Shown piece after piece: positions 61,971 through 64,000 of a stretch of 64,000 nt of DNA; the first letter of the stretch is position 1; each line of letters begins with the position of its first letter. The translations under genes were made by a program, and so were the position numbers. The stretch spans positions 173,010-237,009 of the forward strand of contig NZ_JAGTUU010000009.1 of the NCBI RefSeq assembly GCF_018224955.1. Direction: 5' to 3'. The notes under the pieces are model-generated. The model did no database searches and was not told where the DNA came from. It saw only the letters and a program-made list of their open reading frames with translations. Source of the DNA: Thetidibacter halocola (GTDB lineage: Bacteria; Pseudomonadota; Alphaproteobacteria; Rhodobacterales; Rhodobacteraceae).

Positions 61971-63611
61971 TTACACCGTTGCGGCGGCCGTGCGCGCATC
62001 AAGGTCGCGAACTAGGCGCTGAAAGCGAGGGAGATCGCGCAGGGCGTCGAGGTCGTTATCCTGTTCAACCCAGACAGAGAAGGTGACGGGGTCGACCCGC
62101 GGCAGGCAGGCCTCGAGCGTATCGAGTGCGGTCTCCGTTTCACCGAGCAGCGCCATGGCGCAAGCGATGTTGTAGTCGATGCTTGGATCATCGGGATCAA
62201 TCGCCTTGACCCGCACGGCCCATTGCCTTGTGCGTTCGGCTTCGCCCAGTCTCGCAAGGGCATTGATACCGCTGATCAATGCGTAGGAATCCGACGAGTT
62301 CTCTGAAAGCACGCGTTCCGCCCGAACGAGCGTGCGTCGGGCTGTGTCCAGCACCTTCTCATGCTGGCCTGTTGCCCTGTAGCACATGGCGACATGGGTG
62401 GTGGCCGCCAAATCCGCTTCCGAGAGTTCGGTTGCGCGTTCCCAGTGCAAAATGGCTTCGTCGTGCCGCCCGGTCTGGAAACACGTTCGCCCATAGAGAA
62501 AGCGAACATCGTAGGAATTCGGGTCGAGTTGAAGCGAGCGTTCGTGAAGCTCGAAAGCCTCGTCGAAGCGACCAAGACCGGCCAGGACGAAGGCCTTTGC
62601 CGCAAGCGCCTCTGCCAGGTTGGGATTCAGAGCGAGTGCGCGCTCGGCCGCCTCCAGCCCATGTTCGGGCGAGGCCGAAAAGCCATAGAGCCCCGTCTGG
62701 CTGATGGCCAAAAGCGCCCATGCCAGGCCAAAATCGGGGTCGATTTCAAGCGCCCTTTGAGCGAGGCGGCTGGCAATCTCGAAGTTGCGCCTGTCCAGAC
62801 GTGTGTGGTGGTAGCGCGCCTGGAGATAGAGTTCATAGGCTTCGGGGTTGTCGGTTGGGCGCGACTGGATTGCCACGCGCTCGGCCGGGACAAGCCTTAC
62901 CTTGAGCGCGGCGACGATCGCTTCGGTGATCTCATCCTGAAGATCGAAGATGTCGGCCAGATCGCGATCGAAGCGCTCCGCCCAGATCGGACGCCCCGTT
63001 GCGCCATCGACAAGCTGGGCATTGATACGAATCCTGTTGCCGGATTTGCGCACGCTGCCCTCGACCACATGGGTCAGGTTCATGTCCCGAGCTGTTTGCG
63101 CGACATTGACGGCGCGACCCTTGAAGGTGAAGGCCGTGTTGCGGGCGACGACAGACAGCGCCGCGACCTTGGAGAGATCGGTGATGACATCCTCGGTGAT
63201 CCCGTCAGCGAAATACTCCTGATCGGGATCGTTCGAACTGTTGGTGAAGGGGAGTACAAGGACTTCGGTGAAGGCGGTTTCGCGATTGTCGGGGTCAGGG
63301 ACGGGGACGTGCGTGTTCTCCCCTACAGAGAGTACGAACTGGTAGCCCCGGCCAGGTATCGTTGCCAGCGCCTTGGGTCCGAGCACCTTTCGCAGAGCCG
63401 AGACCTGAACGGTCAGGTTGCTTTCCTCAACCGCGATTTCCGGCCAGACGGCGTCGAGTATCTCTGCCTTGGTCAGGACGCGATGTCGGTTCTCGACCAT
63501 GAAGCTCAGCATGTCGAAGGCCCTGGCGCCCAGAGGCAATTCGATACCGTCGCGCGACAGCTTGCGCTCTTCCGTCGAAAGGAGGAATTCGCCGAAGCGG
63601 AAGGATGACAA
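61971..63611 (-). CDS. CadC-like winged-helix regulator with TPR repeats
   Basis: 546 aa. Residues 1-95 are an OmpR-type winged helix (DGIELPLGARAFDMLSFMVE; HRVLTKAEILDAVWPEI; LRKVLG), residues ~115-235 a TolB-N-like/FlgO-like segment (VLVLPFTNSSNDPDQEYFAD; ARDMNLTHVVEGSVRKSGNR), and ~265-535 tetratricopeptide repeats (AYELYLQARYHHTRL onward). There is no transmembrane segment, unlike CadC, so it is cytoplasmic. Such adenylate-cyclase-like/TPR regulators are common in Rhizobiales and Rhodobacterales; signal unknown. Confidence 0.85.
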   Translation of the reverse strand: MSSFRFGEFLLSTEERKLSRDGIELPLGARAFDMLSFMVENRHRVLTKAEILDAVWPEIAVEESNLTVQVSALRKVLGPKALATIPGRGYQFVLSVGENTHVPVPDPDNRETAFTEVLVLPFTNSSNDPDQEYFADGITEDVITDLSKVAALSVVARNTAFTFKGRAVNVAQTARDMNLTHVVEGSVRKSGNRIRINAQLVDGATGRPIWAERFDRDLADIFDLQDEITEAIVAALKVRLVPAERVAIQSRPTDNPEAYELYLQARYHHTRLDRRNFEIASRLAQRALEIDPDFGLAWALLAISQTGLYGFSASPEHGLEAAERALALNPNLAEALAAKAFVLAGLGRFDEAFELHERSLQLDPNSYDVRFLYGRTCFQTGRHDEAILHWERATELSEADLAATTHVAMCYRATGQHEKVLDTARRTLVRAERVLSENSSDSYALISGINALARLGEAERTRQWAVRVKAIDPDDPSIDYNIACAMALLGETETALDTLEACLPRVDPVTFSVWVEQDNDLDALRDLPRFQRLVRDLDARTAAATV

Positions 63612-64000
63612 CGAATTCTATCCTTATTTGGCTTTCGATGACCCGAAGTTTTATCCTGACATCAGTGAAACGACCGTGCCAGTAAATACTTACACAACTC
63701 GAAAGCCCTTTACGCTTTCAAGAAAAGGGGCACCTGTGCCCAACGTAATGTCCGTTCGCAAAAGCGAGCATCGGCACACCGAGCAGCGAACGCATGTCAT
63801 CCGACGCAGGGGTTCTTGGCGGCATCTGCTGTGTGTCGAAAGCTGCCATCGATCGTTCGGGCTGCAATGTCCACCTTGTCTAAGATTTGTGGCTGCTGTC
63901 AGCGTGAGCTGCAGCGGCGACAAATCTGACAAGGAGGAAAGCGCGGGCGGATTTCGGTGCTATGGGGATAGTGGCTCAAGGCTTGGTGGTTCGATGCTCT
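63612..64000. other. Window end, no gene seen
   Basis: 389 bases upstream of the TPR regulator. An 80-aa minus-strand frame (63690-63932) is Cys/Arg-rich and looks like chance. The regulator's promoter should lie at the left end. Confidence 0.5.

Noticed and set aside
63690..63932. 80-aa Cys/Arg-rich minus-strand frame
   Set aside because: No ribosome site or family features; frequent Cys/Arg is expected from shadow frames of such sequence.

Overview
The window is about 64 kb of GC-rich DNA with dense short-overlap operons. Gene content (NarK1-NarK2 fusion, NarR-type regulator, TRAP transporters, NnrS/NnrU, DUF1127-type small protein, RTX protein) points to an alphaproteobacterium of the Rhodobacteraceae (Paracoccus/Roseobacter group). 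This is inferred from gene families; no 16S rRNA is present.

Layout. 1-4837 looks like core or ordinary accessory DNA: the end of an RTX protein, an IlvD/Edd sugar-acid dehydratase divergent from a LacI regulator, and a membrane hydroxylase with a Rieske ferredoxin. A tRNA-Ser(GCU) follows at 4962-5051. Its last bases recur at 59877-59892, immediately before a strong terminator, so most of 5.05-59.89 kb may be one composite island inserted at the tRNA 3' end. The island has several modules. (a) 5349-13691 is a type I restriction-modification operon with two adjacent HsdM genes, HsdS, HsdR, a Phd-like antitoxin and a HEPN/zinc-ribbon protein. (b) 13773-18660 is a mobile-element operon (HTH, P4-type primase-helicase, 64-aa protein, DUF2924, large serine recombinase, 129-aa protein), almost all joined by 4-bp overlaps, with four GCGTGACA repeats just upstream. 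(c) 18873-21543 is a two-gene module of a QueC-like PP-loop enzyme and a 261-aa partner starting Met-Gly; it resembles the QueC-containing defence systems (Qat, type IV CBASS) but lacks their other genes, and is my best candidate for an undescribed system. (d) 21871-26327 is a collapsed prophage: ParB-methyltransferase, two P27 terminase small subunits, a resolvase with a 42-bp dyad over its start codon, and a tail-protein tail end.

26.6-44.8 kb is a nitrate-respiration and nitrosative-stress cluster: Rrf2/NsrR-like regulator, RIC-like hemerythrin, 5-formyl-THF cyclo-ligase, NnrS, NnrU, a CMD protein, NarR, NarK fusion, NarGHJI, a parvulin, a second hemerythrin, carbonic anhydrase, MoeA and DUF2478. 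Most are overlapping and co-directional; FNR-type boxes lie between narR and narK.

44.8-53.1 kb is decayed and rearranged: two hypothetical genes, an internally deleted IS5-type element, the last 40 codons of a ferric-reductase-like protein, then an intact envelope-flavin cluster (Asp-rich secreted protein, DUF2271, PepSY-flavoreductase, ApbE), a P-type ATPase broken by a stop codon and an IS3 scrap, and a truncated threonine dehydratase.

53.1-59.4 kb is an amino-acid catabolic/uptake region: D-amino-acid dehydrogenase behind a singlet glycine riboswitch, a MarR regulator, an M20 amidohydrolase and a TRAP transporter (DctPQM). After the putative right end come a DUF3883 protein, a 57-aa DUF1127-type gene and a CadC-like winged-helix/TPR regulator.
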